54,454 nt of DNA from Bacteroidaceae bacterium (GCA_017617315.1 JAFZWM010000016.1:1-54454), one strand, 5' to 3'. Counted from the first letter of the stretch, positions 10,408 to 19,648 are shown. Translations and numbers: made by a program. The notes: generated by a model from the sequence alone, not told the origin.

Positions 10408-10920
10408 ATGGCAGTAAAAAATGTAAAAATAGGCAGCGATGTCGAATTGAAGGACAGATTGGTTGCTATTAACCGCGTTACTAAGGTTACAAAGGGTGGT
10501 AGAACTTTCACATTCTCTGCTATTGTAGTTGTTGGTGATGGTAACGGTGTCATCGGCTACGGTCTTGGTAAGGCTGGCGAGGTTACAGCAGCTATCGCAA
10601 AGGGCGTTGAGTCTGCAAAGAAGAACCTTGTTAAGGTTCCTGTTCTCAAGGGAACAGTTCCACACGAGCAGGCTGCTAAGTTCGGCGGTGCTGAGGTATT
10701 CATCAAGCCTGCATCTACTGGTACCGGAGTGGTAGCTGGTGGTGCTATGCGTGCTGTTTTCGAGAGTGTCGGTATTACTGACGTTCTTGCAAAGTCTAAG
10801 GGCTCATCAAACCCTCACAACCTTGTAAAGGCTACTTTCGAGGCTCTTGCTGAGATGCGTGACGCTAAGACTATTGCACAAAACAGAGGTGTGAGTCTTG
10901 ACAAAGTATTTAGAGGATAA
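10408..10920 (+). CDS. rpsE: 30S ribosomal protein S5
   Basis: A 170-residue protein at the mRNA entry and decoding side of the small subunit. It has the N-terminal dsRNA-binding-like domain ([20 protein letters not shown]) and the C-terminal domain with [13 protein letters not shown] and [16 protein letters not shown]. It is followed by the small rpmD gene. Confidence 0.98.
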   Translation: MAVKNVKIGSDVELKDRLVAINRVTKVTKGGRTFTFSAIVVVGDGNGVIGYGLGKAGEVTAAIAKGVESAKKNLVKVPVLKGTVPHEQAAKFGGAEVFIKPASTGTGVVAGGAMRAVFESVGITDVLAKSKGSSNPHNLVKATFEALAEMRDAKTIAQNRGVSLDKVFRG

Positions 10921-10926
10921 ATAAAA

Positions 10927-10933
10927 AGGAGGA
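10927..10933 (+). promoter_or_regulatory. Strong Shine-Dalgarno sequence before rpmD
   Basis: AGGAGGA ends six bases before the rpmD ATG at 10940, in the short rpsE-rpmD spacer. It is the third strong ribosome binding site in the block and supports the rpmD start. Confidence 0.75.
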
Positions 10934-10939
10934 ATATTT

Positions 10940-11116
10940 ATGGCAACTATCAAAATTAAGCAGATCAGAAGCAGAATTGGTGCTCCTAAGGACCAGAAAA
11001 GCTGTCTTGATACACTTGGATTGAAAAAGTTGAATCACGTCGTAGAGCGTGAGGATACTCCTTCTTTGCGTGGTCAGATTGCTAAGGTTCATCACCTAGT
11101 AACTATTATTAAGTAA
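10940..11116 (+). CDS. rpmD: 50S ribosomal protein L30
   Basis: A short 58-residue gene read directly from the sequence: it begins MATIKIKQIRSRIGAPKDQK and ends HHLVTIIK. This is the prokaryotic L30 fold, and the position between rpsE and rplO is the conserved one. It has a strong AGGAGGA ribosome binding site. Confidence 0.95.
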   Translation: MATIKIKQIRSRIGAPKDQKSCLDTLGLKKLNHVVEREDTPSLRGQIAKVHHLVTIIK

Positions 11117-11141
11117 TCAATCGTTTTAACATAGATTTGAT

Positions 11142-11588
11142 ATGAATTTAAGTAATTTGAAGCCAGCTGCTGGCTCTGTTAAGACTGCAAAGAGAATTGG
11201 TCGTGGTCCAGGTTCTGGTAAGGGCGGCACTTCTACTCGTGGTCACAAGGGTGCAAAGGCAAGATCTGGTTATAAGAATAAGATTGGTTTCGAAGGTGGT
11301 CAGATGCCTCTTCAGCGCCGTCTACCTAAGTTTGGTTTCAAGAACTTCAACCGTGTTGAGTTCCAGCCAGTTAACTTGGATGCTATCCAGAAGTTGGTAG
11401 AGGCAAAGAATCTTGCAAAGGTAACTATCAACGATTTCGTTGCAGCAGGTTTTGTTTCAGCTAACGCTAAGGTTAAGGTTCTCGGCAACGGTGCTTTGAC
11501 TGCTAAGGTTGACGTTGAGGCAAACGCTTTCTCTAAGAGTGCTGAAGCTGCTATTCAGGCAGCAGGTGGTAATGCAGTAAAACTGTAA
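11142..11588 (+). CDS. rplO: 50S ribosomal protein L15
   Basis: A 148-residue late-assembly protein with the glycine- and basic-rich N-terminus RIGRGPGSGKGGTSTRGHKG and the conserved GFEGGQMPLQRRLPKFGF. secY follows six bases later, linking ribosome synthesis with the secretion channel as in most bacteria. Confidence 0.97.
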   Translation: MNLSNLKPAAGSVKTAKRIGRGPGSGKGGTSTRGHKGAKARSGYKNKIGFEGGQMPLQRRLPKFGFKNFNRVEFQPVNLDAIQKLVEAKNLAKVTINDFVAAGFVSANAKVKVLGNGALTAKVDVEANAFSKSAEAAIQAAGGNAVKL

Positions 11589-11594
11589 ATCAAA

Positions 11595-12935
11595 ATGGGA
11601 AAGGCTAGAGAAACATTGTTGAATATGTGGAGAATTAAGGATCTTCGTATGAAGATCCTCATAACTCTCCTTTTCGCTGCAATATACCGTTTTGGTTCGT
11701 TTGTGGTTTTGCCTGGTATTGACCCTGCTCAACTGGCTAATTTGCATGAGCAGACCAATAACGGTTTGATGCAATTGTTGAACATGTTCTCGGGCGGTGC
11801 GTTCTCAAATGCTTCGATTTTTGCATTGGGAATCATGCCATACATTTCTGCTTCAATTGCAATCCAGATTGCGTCGATGATCATGCCTTCTGTTCAGAAG
11901 ATGCAGCGTGAGGGCGAAAGCGGTAGAAGAAAGCTTAATCAGTATACTCGCTATCTGACTTTGGTCATACTGATTGTTCAGGGCTACTTCTATATCGAAA
12001 ACTTGAAGGCGCAAGCAGGTGGTGCTATTAATCCTGCAATCAGTGGATTGGCATTCCAGCTGATTTCTACTGTCATTTTGGCAGGTGGAAGTATGTTCAT
12101 CCTTTGGTTGGGTGAGCGTATTACTGACCGCGGAATCGGCAACGGAGTCTCAATTATCATCATGCTCGGTATCATTGCCCGCCTACCAGCATCATTCACT
12201 CAGGAGGTTGTTACTCGCTTGGAGAATGCTCATGCCGGTGGTTTGGTTATGTTCCTGATAGAGATGGTAATTCTATTGGCAGTTATGATGGCTGCAATTC
12301 TTCTTGTACAGGGTACTCGCCGAGTTCCTGTTGACTATGCAAAGAAGATTGTAGGCAACCGTCAGTACGGTGGTGCTCGCCAGTATATCCCATTGAAGCC
12401 ATACGCTGCTAATGTAATGCCTATCATCTTTGCACAGGCTATCATGTTCATCCCTCTGACACTTGCAGGCTTTAGCGGCAAGAGCAACAATTCTGTTGTA
12501 ATGTTGTTTATGGATCATACAAGTTGGCTTTACAATATTGTATTTGCCTTGTTGATTATAGGATTTACTTATCTGTATACAGCTATTACACTGAATCCGG
12601 TTCAGATGGCAGAGGACTTGAAGCGTAGCAACGGCTACATTCCAAAGATTAAGCCGGGTAAGGATACTGCAGATTATATCGATGGTATCATGAGCCGCAT
12701 TATTCTTCCGGGTTCTTTGTTCTTGGCATTCATCGCTTGTATGCCAGCATTTGCCGGTATATTTGGTGTAAAGGCAGAGTTCGCTCAGTTCTTTGGTGGA
12801 ACATCTTTGTTGATTCTTGTAGGTGTAGTGCTTGATACTCTGCAGCAGATTGAAAGCCATTTGCTGATGAGTCACTATGACGGATTGTTGGAGGAAGGTC
12901 ACATCCGTGGCCGTAATGCTGCTCCTGTAGCTTAA
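11595..12935 (+). CDS. secY: Preprotein translocase channel subunit SecY
   Basis: A 446-residue polytopic inner-membrane protein forming the Sec channel with SecE and SecG. About ten hydrophobic segments are visible. Family signatures include FGSFVVLPGIDP near the first membrane segment, FALGIMPYISASI, and the GERITDRGIGNGVSIIIM region. It lies between rplO and map. Regulation is presumably shared with the ribosomal block, as no promoter is visible in the six-base gap. Confidence 0.98.
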   Translation: MGKARETLLNMWRIKDLRMKILITLLFAAIYRFGSFVVLPGIDPAQLANLHEQTNNGLMQLLNMFSGGAFSNASIFALGIMPYISASIAIQIASMIMPSVQKMQREGESGRRKLNQYTRYLTLVILIVQGYFYIENLKAQAGGAINPAISGLAFQLISTVILAGGSMFILWLGERITDRGIGNGVSIIIMLGIIARLPASFTQEVVTRLENAHAGGLVMFLIEMVILLAVMMAAILLVQGTRRVPVDYAKKIVGNRQYGGARQYIPLKPYAANVMPIIFAQAIMFIPLTLAGFSGKSNNSVVMLFMDHTSWLYNIVFALLIIGFTYLYTAITLNPVQMAEDLKRSNGYIPKIKPGKDTADYIDGIMSRIILPGSLFLAFIACMPAFAGIFGVKAEFAQFFGGTSLLILVGVVLDTLQQIESHLLMSHYDGLLEEGHIRGRNAAPVA

Positions 12936-12954
12936 ATATTATTGATTAAAGGCA

Positions 12955-13752
12955 ATGATATTTCTTAAGACTGATGAAGAAATAGAATTACTTAGGCAAG
13001 CAAATCTGCTGGTGGGTAAAACGCTGGCAGAACTTGCCAAGATTATACAGCCGGGTGTAACAACCCGCCAATTGGATAAGGTTGCTGATACTTTTATCCG
13101 CGACCATGGGGCTGAACCAACATTCCTTGGTTTCCCCAATCCTTATGGCGGACCGTTTCCTGCAAGCATCTGTACATCTGTAAACGATCAGGTTGTACAT
13201 GGCATACCAAATGACAATCCGCTCGAAGAGGGTGATATCGTTTCTGTTGATTGTGGAACTCTTCTGAACGGTTTTAACGGCGATTCGTGCTACACATTCT
13301 GTGTTGGCGAGGTTAGTCCTGAAGTTCTGCAACTTCTGAAGACAACAAAAGAATCGCTTTACAAGGGTATAGAGCAGGCTGCTCCCGGAAAGCGCCTGGG
13401 TGATATCGGCTTTGCTGTCCAGACACATTGCGAAGACAAGGGATACGGCGTTGTCCGTGAGTTTGTCGGACATGGAATTGGAAAGGAAATGCACGAGGAG
13501 CCGCAAGTTCCGAATTATGGCCGAAGAGGTAACGGGCCTCAGATAAAGAATGGTCTGTGTATTGCGATTGAGCCGATGATTACATTGGGAAGCCGCGAGA
13601 TATACATGGAACAGGACAGATGGGGAATAAGAACCCGCGACCATTCAGTCGCAGCTCACTATGAGCACACGATAGCGGTACGGAAGAACGGCGCAGACAT
13701 TCTTTCTTCGTTCGAGGAAATCGAAAAGGTTTTAGGAGATAAAGCAATTTAA
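12955..13752 (+). CDS. map: Type I methionine aminopeptidase
   Basis: A 265-residue dinuclear metal enzyme that removes N-terminal methionine from new proteins. The metal-ligand segments are present: [20 protein letters not shown] (two Asp), [19 protein letters not shown] (His), and AIEPMI plus the late Glu. The location secY-map-infA is the common bacterial arrangement. Spacers on both sides are short (19 and 7 bases). Confidence 0.97.
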   Translation: MIFLKTDEEIELLRQANLLVGKTLAELAKIIQPGVTTRQLDKVADTFIRDHGAEPTFLGFPNPYGGPFPASICTSVNDQVVHGIPNDNPLEEGDIVSVDCGTLLNGFNGDSCYTFCVGEVSPEVLQLLKTTKESLYKGIEQAAPGKRLGDIGFAVQTHCEDKGYGVVREFVGHGIGKEMHEEPQVPNYGRRGNGPQIKNGLCIAIEPMITLGSREIYMEQDRWGIRTRDHSVAAHYEHTIAVRKNGADILSSFEEIEKVLGDKAI

Positions 13753-13759
13753 TTATTAT

Positions 13760-13978
13760 ATGGCAAAACAGTCAGCTATAGAACAAGACGGAGTAATCGT
13801 AGAGGCATTGTCTAATGCAATGTTTCGCGTTGAACTGGAAAACGGTCACGAGATTACAGCACATATCTCAGGTAAGATGAGAATGCATTACATAAAAATA
13901 TTGCCAGGCGACAAGGTTCGCGTGGAGATGTCTCCATACGATCTTTCAAAAGGCAGAATAGTATTCAGATATAAATAA
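13760..13978 (+). CDS. infA: Translation initiation factor IF-1
   Basis: A 72-residue OB-fold factor that occupies the 30S A site during initiation. The sequence [20 protein letters not shown] and the C-terminal [15 protein letters not shown] are family hallmarks. It sits seven bases after map and eight before rpmJ. Confidence 0.98.
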   Translation: MAKQSAIEQDGVIVEALSNAMFRVELENGHEITAHISGKMRMHYIKILPGDKVRVEMSPYDLSKGRIVFRYK

Positions 13979-13986
13979 AATTAGAT

Positions 13987-14103
13987 ATGAAAACAAGAGC
14001 ATCATTAAAGAAGCGTACCCCTGAGTGCAAGATTGTTCGTCGCAAGGGACGTTTATATGTTATTAACAAAAAGAACCCTAAGTTTAAAATGCGTCAGGGT
14101 TAA
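13987..14103 (+). CDS. rpmJ: 50S ribosomal protein L36 (zinc-free type)
   Basis: A 38-residue gene read directly from the sequence, starting [20 protein letters not shown] and ending [10 protein letters not shown]. Only one cysteine is present, so it is the form without a zinc site, as is usual in Bacteroidota. The infA-rpmJ-rpsM order is conserved. Confidence 0.95.
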   Translation: MKTRASLKKRTPECKIVRRKGRLYVINKKNPKFKMRQG

Positions 14104-14106
14104 TTG

Positions 14107-14130
14107 ATTATTTTTGCAGAAAAAAATAAT
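14107..14130 (+). other. AT-only hairpin between rpmJ and rpsM
   Basis: ATTATTTTT (14107-14115) is complementary to AAAAATAAT (14122-14130), with the 6-base loop GCAGAA. The left arm also contains TATTTTTG (14109-14116), which resembles a -7 promoter box, but there is no well-spaced TTTG upstream. It may be an mRNA structure in the rpsM leader or a weak internal promoter. Confidence 0.35.
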
Positions 14131-14137
14131 ATAGAAT

Positions 14138-14518
14138 ATGGCAATTAGAATTGTTGGTGTAGATTTGCCTCAGAATAAGAGAGGTGAAATCGCGTTGACC
14201 TACGTATACGGTATAGGTCGTAGTAGCTCAGCAAAAATCTTGGAGAAGGCTGGTGTCGACAAGGACATTAAGGTAAAGGACTGGACTGACGACCAGGCTG
14301 GTAAGATCCGTGAGATTATTGCTGCTGAATACAAGGTAGAGGGTGACCTCCGCTCTGAAATTCAGTTGAACATTAAGCGTTTGATGGATATCGGTTGCTA
14401 CCGTGGTGTACGTCACCGTATTGGTCTTCCTGTTCGCGGTCAGAGTACTAAGAACAACGCTCGTACTCGCAAGGGTAAGAAGAAGACAGTTGCAAACAAG
14501 AAAAAAGCTACTAAATAA
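14138..14518 (+). CDS. rpsM: 30S ribosomal protein S13
   Basis: A 126-residue head protein that contacts P-site tRNA and forms bridges to the 50S subunit. [20 protein letters not shown] and the C-terminal [20 protein letters not shown] are diagnostic. It starts the alpha-operon-like segment and is followed nine bases later by rpsK. Confidence 0.98.
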   Translation: MAIRIVGVDLPQNKRGEIALTYVYGIGRSSSAKILEKAGVDKDIKVKDWTDDQAGKIREIIAAEYKVEGDLRSEIQLNIKRLMDIGCYRGVRHRIGLPVRGQSTKNNARTRKGKKKTVANKKKATK

Positions 14519-14527
14519 TAATTAGAT

Positions 14528-14917
14528 ATGGCAAAGAAAACAGTCGCAGCTAAAAAGAGAAACGTAAAGGTTGACGCTATGGGTCAGTTGCACGTACATA
14601 GCTCATTCAACAACATCATCGTTTCTTTGGCAAACAGTGAGGGTCAGATTATTTCATGGTCTTCAGCTGGTAAGATGGGATTTAGAGGTTCTAAGAAGAA
14701 CACTCCTTATGCAGCTCAGATGGCTGCCCAGGATTGCGCTAAGGTAGCGTTCGATCTTGGCCTAAGAAAGGTTAAGGCTTATGTTAAGGGTCCAGGTAAC
14801 GGACGTGAGTCTGCTATCAGAACTGTACACGGAGCTGGTATCGAGGTTACAGAGATTATTGACGTTACTCCATTGCCACATAATGGTTGCCGTCCTCCAA
14901 AGAGAAGAAGAGTATAA
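14528..14917 (+). CDS. rpsK: 30S ribosomal protein S11
   Basis: A 129-residue platform protein of the small subunit. Conserved segments include [35 protein letters not shown] and the C-terminal [12 protein letters not shown]. An unusually long 93-base gap with a strong hairpin separates it from rpsD. Confidence 0.98.
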   Translation: MAKKTVAAKKRNVKVDAMGQLHVHSSFNNIIVSLANSEGQIISWSSAGKMGFRGSKKNTPYAAQMAAQDCAKVAFDLGLRKVKAYVKGPGNGRESAIRTVHGAGIEVTEIIDVTPLPHNGCRPPKRRRV

Positions 14918-14936
14918 TTGAAATAACCGATTTATC

Positions 14937-14982
14937 AAAATGAGACTGTGTTTCGGCTGCAACTGTAAAGCAGTCTCATTTT
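14937..14982 (+). promoter_or_regulatory. Perfect 12-bp hairpin between rpsK and rpsD
   Basis: AAAATGAGACTG (14937-14948) is perfectly complementary to CAGTCTCATTTT (14971-14982) around a 22-base loop. Within the loop, CTGC (14957-14960) could pair alternatively with GCAG (14970-14973). The right arm ends in four T's, so it could act as a weak terminator or attenuator. It could also be a protein-binding element, since S4, encoded just downstream, is the autoregulator of the alpha operon in E. coli. Function is inferred. Confidence 0.55.
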
Positions 14983-15010
14983 AACACATAAAATTAAAAA
15001 TAAAGAAAGT

Positions 15011-15616
15011 ATGGCTAGATATACTGGACCAAAATCAAGAATCGCACGTAAGTTTGGCGAGCCTATTTTTGGAGCTGACAAGGTTCTTTCAAAGAAGAAT
15101 TATGCTCCTGGACAGCACGGTAACAACCGTCGCAAGAAGACTTCTGAGTACGGTGCCATGTTGGCAGAGAAGCAGAAGGCAAAATACACTTATGGCGTTC
15201 TCGAGAAACAATTCCGCAACATGTTTGAGAAGGCTGCTAGTTCAGACGGCATTACCGGTGAGGTATTGTTGCAGAACTTGGAGTCACGTCTTGACAATGT
15301 AGTGTTCCGTTTGGGTATTGCTCCAACACGCGCTGCTGCTCGTCAGTTGGTTAACCACAAGCACATCACTGTTGATGGCGCTGTTGTTAACATCCCTTCA
15401 TACGCAGTAAAGCCAGGTCAGGTAATTGCAGTTCGTGAGAAGTCAAAGTCATTGGAGGTTATTGCCAATGCATTGGCTGGCTTCAACCACAGCAAGTACC
15501 CTTGGTTGGAGTGGGAGGAGAGCGCAAAGGCTGGTAAGTTCCTTCACAAGCCAGAGCGTGCTGACATTCCAGAGAACATTAAAGAGCAAATGATTGTCGA
15601 GTTGTACTCTAAATAA
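15011..15616 (+). CDS. rpsD: 30S ribosomal protein S4
   Basis: A 201-residue primary assembly protein that binds the 5' domain of 16S rRNA. It starts [20 protein letters not shown] and has the S4 RNA-binding domain with [20 protein letters not shown] and [11 protein letters not shown]. It lacks the N-terminal zinc-binding cysteines. It follows the 12-bp hairpin and precedes rpoA by ten bases. Confidence 0.97.
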   Translation: MARYTGPKSRIARKFGEPIFGADKVLSKKNYAPGQHGNNRRKKTSEYGAMLAEKQKAKYTYGVLEKQFRNMFEKAASSDGITGEVLLQNLESRLDNVVFRLGIAPTRAAARQLVNHKHITVDGAVVNIPSYAVKPGQVIAVREKSKSLEVIANALAGFNHSKYPWLEWEESAKAGKFLHKPERADIPENIKEQMIVELYSK

Positions 15617-15626
15617 TAATTGAAGA

Positions 15627-16625
15627 ATGGCGATATTAGCATTTCAAAAACCTGATAAAGTTTTAATGTTAGAGGCCAATGACAAGTTCGGTAAATTCGA
15701 GTTTCGTCCATTGGAGCCTGGCTTTGGTATTACTATCGGTAATGCCTTGCGCCGAATACTTCTTTCATCTTTGGAAGGTTTCGCAATCAACACCATCCGT
15801 ATTGCAGGTGTTGAGCACGAATTCTCTTCTGTAGAGGGCGTTAAGGAAGATGTTACTAACATTATCTTGAACTTGAAGCAAGTTCGTTTCAAGCAATTAG
15901 TAGCAGATCGCGAGTTTGAGAAGGTAAGCATTACCGTATCAAACGCAAGCGAGTTCAAAGCCGGTGATATAGGTAAGTATTTGACTGGATTTGAAGTGTT
16001 AAACCCTGAATTGGTTATTTGCCATTTAGATTCTAAAGCGACAATGCAGATTGACATCACTATTAACAAGGGTCGCGGATATGTCCCTGCCGATGCAGAG
16101 GAGAACAGAGACAATGTCAGCGATGTTAATGTGATTCCAATCGACTCTATTTACACTCCAATCCGTAACGTAAAGTACGCTGTAGAGAATTTCCGCGTTG
16201 AGCAGAAAACCGACTACGAAAAGCTGTTGCTTGAAATTACAACTGATGGTTCCATTCACCCAAAGGACGCTCTTAAGGAGGCTGCAAAAATCCTTATCTA
16301 CCACTTCATGTTGTTCTCTGACGAGAAGATCTCTATCGAGAATGCTGGTCTTGACGACAACGAGGAGTTCGACGAGGAGGTATTGCACATGCGTCAGTTG
16401 CTGAAGACTAAGCTCACCGATATGGATCTTTCTGTACGTGCCCTCAACTGCTTGAAGGCTGCTGACGTAGATACACTCGGCGACTTGGTACAGTTCAACA
16501 AGACCGATCTGCTTAAGTTCCGTAACTTTGGTAAGAAATCGCTCACTGAGCTTGATGATTTGCTAGAGAGTCTGAATCTTTCGTTTGGAACTGATATTTC
16601 TAAATATAAATTAGATAAAGAATAA
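15627..16625 (+). CDS. rpoA: RNA polymerase alpha subunit
   Basis: A 332-residue subunit that dimerises to start polymerase assembly. The N-terminal domain contains [20 protein letters not shown] (residues ~31-50). The C-terminal domain, which binds UP elements and activators, has [20 protein letters not shown] and GKKSLTEL with the conserved Arg. The placement rpsD-rpoA-rplQ is universal. Confidence 0.98.
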   Translation: MAILAFQKPDKVLMLEANDKFGKFEFRPLEPGFGITIGNALRRILLSSLEGFAINTIRIAGVEHEFSSVEGVKEDVTNIILNLKQVRFKQLVADREFEKVSITVSNASEFKAGDIGKYLTGFEVLNPELVICHLDSKATMQIDITINKGRGYVPADAEENRDNVSDVNVIPIDSIYTPIRNVKYAVENFRVEQKTDYEKLLLEITTDGSIHPKDALKEAAKILIYHFMLFSDEKISIENAGLDDNEEFDEEVLHMRQLLKTKLTDMDLSVRALNCLKAADVDTLGDLVQFNKTDLLKFRNFGKKSLTELDDLLESLNLSFGTDISKYKLDKE

Positions 16626-16631
16626 TAAAAA

Positions 16632-17120
16632 ATGAGACATAATAAGAAATTTAACCATTTGGGTCGTACTGCATCTCACAGAAAGGCAATGCTTTCAAAC
16701 ATGGCTGTATCTTTGATTATGCACAAAAGAATCACTACGACTGTTGCGAAGGCAAAGGCTTTGAAGAAGTTTGTAGAGCCTTTGATCACTAAGGGAAAGG
16801 AAGATACTACAAACGCACGTCGTGTTGTATTCAGCAACTTGCAGGACAAGTTTGCAGTAAAAGAGTTGTTCCAGGTGATTTCAGCAAAGGTTGCTGACCG
16901 TCCAGGTGGTTACACTCGCATCATCAAGACTGGTATCCGTAAGGATGATGCAGCTGCAATGTGCTTCATCGAGCTTGTAGACTTCGATGAGAACATGGCA
17001 AAGACTGCTGCTAAGAAGACTCGTACTCGCCGTTCTAAGAAGAATAGCGCAGCAGTAGAGGCTGAGGCTCCTGCAACAGAGGCTGTTGAAGCTACTGAAG
17101 AGGCTCCTAAGGCTGAATAA
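16632..17120 (+). CDS. rplQ: 50S ribosomal protein L17
   Basis: The core [20 protein letters not shown] is unmistakable. At 162 residues it is longer than the ~120-residue minimal form. The extra ~35 residues at the C-terminus are basic, then Ala/Glu-rich ([20 protein letters not shown]), as in many Bacteroidota L17 proteins, and are probably disordered. It is the last gene of the ribosomal block, followed by a terminator 24 bases downstream. Confidence 0.97.
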   Translation: MRHNKKFNHLGRTASHRKAMLSNMAVSLIMHKRITTTVAKAKALKKFVEPLITKGKEDTTNARRVVFSNLQDKFAVKELFQVISAKVADRPGGYTRIIKTGIRKDDAAAMCFIELVDFDENMAKTAAKKTRTRRSKKNSAAVEAEAPATEAVEATEEAPKAE

Positions 17121-17143
17121 TTGTTATATTCTATATTCTATAT

Positions 17144-17180
17144 AAAGGCTGTTCTGAGAAGGACAGCCTTTTGTTGTTTT
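17144..17180 (+). terminator. Rho-independent terminator after rplQ
   Basis: AAAGGCTGT (17144-17152) pairs with ACAGCCTTT (17163-17171), extended inward by a G-U and a C-G pair, with a 6-base loop, followed by a T-rich tail. It marks the end of the ribosomal super-operon. Confidence 0.85.
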
Positions 17181-17638
17181 TATATCTGTTGTTGGAAATA
17201 CCCCTGTGGGGCTTAGAAAGGTGTTGTTTGGCCTTTTAATTGTTTTTTATGAGTGTACCCTTTGCACGGGATAAAAACTCTTGTGTGCCGTTTTGTTTTT
17301 AAGGCAGTTAATGTCAATCTTGTAAAATAAGGAATAAATTATACCTAAAACTATTGTTTGCAACGCAATTTTATCTATTCCTTTTGCTGAATTTAAAAGA
17401 TTTGGGCTTTACAAGTGCTAGCATAAATCCTAAGGCTTATTATTATAATTTGGATTCCGAATATTGACTCGTACAAGAGTGGGCAAATAAGAGTTTATAG
17501 AGTCTGATAGCGCTGATAAATATATCGTTTATAGACTCTATAATGATAGTTATTTCCTGATATTGGAAAGGATTTGAATCCTAAATGGATTATTGCTTTT
17601 TCAGAGGAATGTTCGAAAAGCAAATTATGAGTAGAAGG
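17181..17638. other. Gene-free gap between convergent rplQ and the RlpA-like gene
   Basis: About 460 bases of low-GC sequence with no convincing gene on either strand. The only structured element is an 11-bp perfect inverted repeat, 17495-17505 with 17533-17543, around a 27-base spacer. A stop-free stretch of 28 codons overlaps it (17491-17577) without a start codon, so it might be a decayed gene fragment. Such a long gap between convergent genes is unusual in this window. Confidence 0.5.
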
Positions 17639-18115
17639 TTATCTTCTGTTCTTTTTTATGCTTGACGAATAATTAGGCGTGTAGAAGTTGTCTTCTACGC
17701 TCCAGTCTAACTCCGGTACGTCGATGGGGGAATCGTCCCTGTATGGCACCACTATTTCCTTGTAGACCGATACTTCGACAAGGGCTATGCCAGAGCGTAT
17801 GATGTCGAGTTCCTTGGCAGCTGCCCAAGAAAGGTCAATCATAAGGCGTTTTGAGTGCGGACCGCGGTCTGTTACCTTAACTATGACTTCCTTGTCGTTT
17901 TTAGGGTTTCTTACTTTCAAATAAGTGCCCAGAGGATAGGTTAGGTGGGCGCACGTCATGCTGTCTTTGTTGTAGCGTGTGCCATCGCTTACTCTGCGGC
18001 CGTGCAGCTTGTTAGAGTAGTACGATGCGTTTCCTGTAATAATGTCTTGTGCGTTTAGCGTTACGCATGAAAAAAGCATAAGACACAGCATGTATATTCT
18101 GTTTATTTTCTTCAT
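17639..18115 (-). CDS. Septal ring lytic transglycosylase RlpA-like protein
   Basis: A 158-residue exported protein. Residues 1-22 are a signal peptide (MKKINRIYMLCLMLFSCVTL, then NAQ). The rest is a double-psi beta-barrel of the RlpA type: GNASYYSNKLHGRRVSDGTRYN, then MTCAHLTYPLGTYLKVRN, and VTDRGP with its conserved Asp. RlpA proteins bind or cleave denuded glycan strands of peptidoglycan. There is no SPOR domain. The C-terminus is a short polar tail. A good Bacteroidota promoter lies just upstream. Enzyme activity is inferred. Confidence 0.85.
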   Translation of the reverse strand: MKKINRIYMLCLMLFSCVTLNAQDIITGNASYYSNKLHGRRVSDGTRYNKDSMTCAHLTYPLGTYLKVRNPKNDKEVIVKVTDRGPHSKRLMIDLSWAAAKELDIIRSGIALVEVSVYKEIVVPYRDDSPIDVPELDWSVEDNFYTPNYSSSIKKNRR

Positions 18116-18147
18116 GTCGATGACATTTTATCTTACATACACATTTA

Positions 18148-18179
18148 CAAAGATAGTAAAAATGTGGGACGTAAGCAAA
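18148..18179 (-). promoter_or_regulatory. Promoter of the RlpA-like gene
   Basis: On the minus strand TTTG, a 20-base spacer, then TATCTTTG. This matches the Bacteroidota TTTG / TAnnTTTG consensus and lies about 30 bases before the start codon. Confidence 0.65.
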
Positions 18180-18233
18180 AAATGCTTTCTAAAAGTTCTT
18201 TTGTGCATCTGCTCAAGATGCGTAATTTGCCAT

Positions 18234-18275
18234 AAAAATGAAGGCTGCCGGTATGAAAACATACCAGCAGCCCTT
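18234..18275 (-). terminator. Rho-independent terminator after gdhA
   Basis: A hairpin of 13 pairs with one mismatch: 18243-18255 against 18260-18272, with a 4-base loop. On the minus strand it is followed by TTCATTTTT. It lies about 40 bases past the gdhA stop. Confidence 0.8.
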
Positions 18276-18313
18276 TATTTCAAAAATCAAAAACTTATGA
18301 TTATGTCTCGTTA

Positions 18314-19648
18314 TTAAACGATACCCTGAGCCATCATAGCCTTTGCAACCTTCATGAAGCCTGCAACGTTAGCACCCTTAACGTAGTTAACGTAGCCGTT
18401 AGCCTCTGTACCGTACTTAACACAGTTAGCGTGGATGTCGTCCATGATTCTGTGAAGCTGGTTGTCAACCTCCTCAGCAGTCCAAGAAAGACGCTCAGAG
18501 TTCTGTGACATCTCAAGACCTGATACTGATACACCACCAGCGTTTGCTGCCTTACCTGGAGCGTAAAGAATCTTAGCATCCTGGAATACCTTGATAGCCT
18601 CTGGAGTTGAAGGCATGTTAGCACCCTCAGATACTGCGAATACGCCGTTAGCGATAAGCTTCTGTGCATCCTCGCCGTTGATTTCGTTCTGAGTAGCAGA
18701 TGGAAGAGCGATGTCAGCCTTCTCGCCCCATGGACGAGCGCCCTCTACATACTTGCAGCCATACTTCTCCGCATATTCCTTGATACGTCCGCGCTGTACG
18801 TTCTTAAGATCCATTACGAAGTCAAGCTTCTCGCGAGTGATACCATCTGGATCGTAGATGTAACCGTTAGAGTCAGACAAAGTAACAACCTTTGCACCAA
18901 GCTGGATAAGCTTCTCAGTAGTGTACTGAGCAACGTTACCTGAACCTGAAACAAGAACAGTCTTGCCCTTGATGTCGATGTTCTTAGTCTTCAGCATGTT
19001 AAGAAGGAAGTAAACATTACCGTAACCTGTAGCCTCAGGACGGATAAGTGAGCCACCGAACTCACGACCCTTACCAGTAAGCATACCAGTAAACTGGTGA
19101 GTAAGCTTCTTGTACATACCGAACATGTAGCCAACCTCGCGGCCGCCAACACCTATATCACCTGCTGGAACGTCCTCGTCAGCACCTACGTGACGATAGA
19201 GCTCAGTCATGAATGCCTGGCAGAAACGCATAACCTCAGCGTCAGACTTGCCACGTGGAGAGAAGTCAGAACCACCCTTAGCACCACCCATAGGAAGAGT
19301 AGTAAGAGAGTTCTTGAAAGTCTGCTCGAAAGCAAGGAACTTAAGGATACCAAGGTTTACAGAACGGTGGAAACGGATACCGCCTTTGTAAGGGCCGATA
19401 ACGTTGTTGTGCTGGATACGGTAACCCATGTTAGTCTGTACGTTACCCTTGTCGTCAACCCATGAAACACGGAACTCGATTACGCGATCTGGAATACAGA
19501 GACGCTCAATGAGGTTAGCACGCTCAAATTCTGGGTGCTTGTTGTACTCTTCTTCGATTGTAGGAAGTACCTGAGATACAGCCTGGATGTACTCTGGCTC
19601 ATTTGGGAAGCGTCTTTTAAGATCTTCCACTACCTGATTTGCGTTCAT
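18314..19648 (-). CDS. gdhA: NADP-type glutamate dehydrogenase
   Basis: A 444-residue hexameric enzyme interconverting 2-oxoglutarate plus ammonium and glutamate. In Bacteroidales it is a major ammonium-assimilating enzyme. The substrate-binding region GPYKGGIRFHRSVNLG and the catalytic-lysine segment PMGGAKGGSDFSPRG (Lys about 124) are intact, followed by a Rossmann domain with GSGNVAQYTTEKL. I placed the start at 19648 (MNANQVVEDLKRRF) because this gives the standard length. An in-frame ATG 84 bases further upstream lies inside the promoter. Cofactor preference is inferred from the family. Confidence 0.95.
   Translation of the reverse strand: MNANQVVEDLKRRFPNEPEYIQAVSQVLPTIEEEYNKHPEFERANLIERLCIPDRVIEFRVSWVDDKGNVQTNMGYRIQHNNVIGPYKGGIRFHRSVNLGILKFLAFEQTFKNSLTTLPMGGAKGGSDFSPRGKSDAEVMRFCQAFMTELYRHVGADEDVPAGDIGVGGREVGYMFGMYKKLTHQFTGMLTGKGREFGGSLIRPEATGYGNVYFLLNMLKTKNIDIKGKTVLVSGSGNVAQYTTEKLIQLGAKVVTLSDSNGYIYDPDGITREKLDFVMDLKNVQRGRIKEYAEKYGCKYVEGARPWGEKADIALPSATQNEINGEDAQKLIANGVFAVSEGANMPSTPEAIKVFQDAKILYAPGKAANAGGVSVSGLEMSQNSERLSWTAEEVDNQLHRIMDDIHANCVKYGTEANGYVNYVKGANVAGFMKVAKAMMAQGIV

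Noticed and set aside
17491-17577. A small unannotated gene in the rplQ-RlpA gap
   Set aside because: It has no start codon, no promoter, and stops close upstream in frame. It is kept only as a possible remnant.
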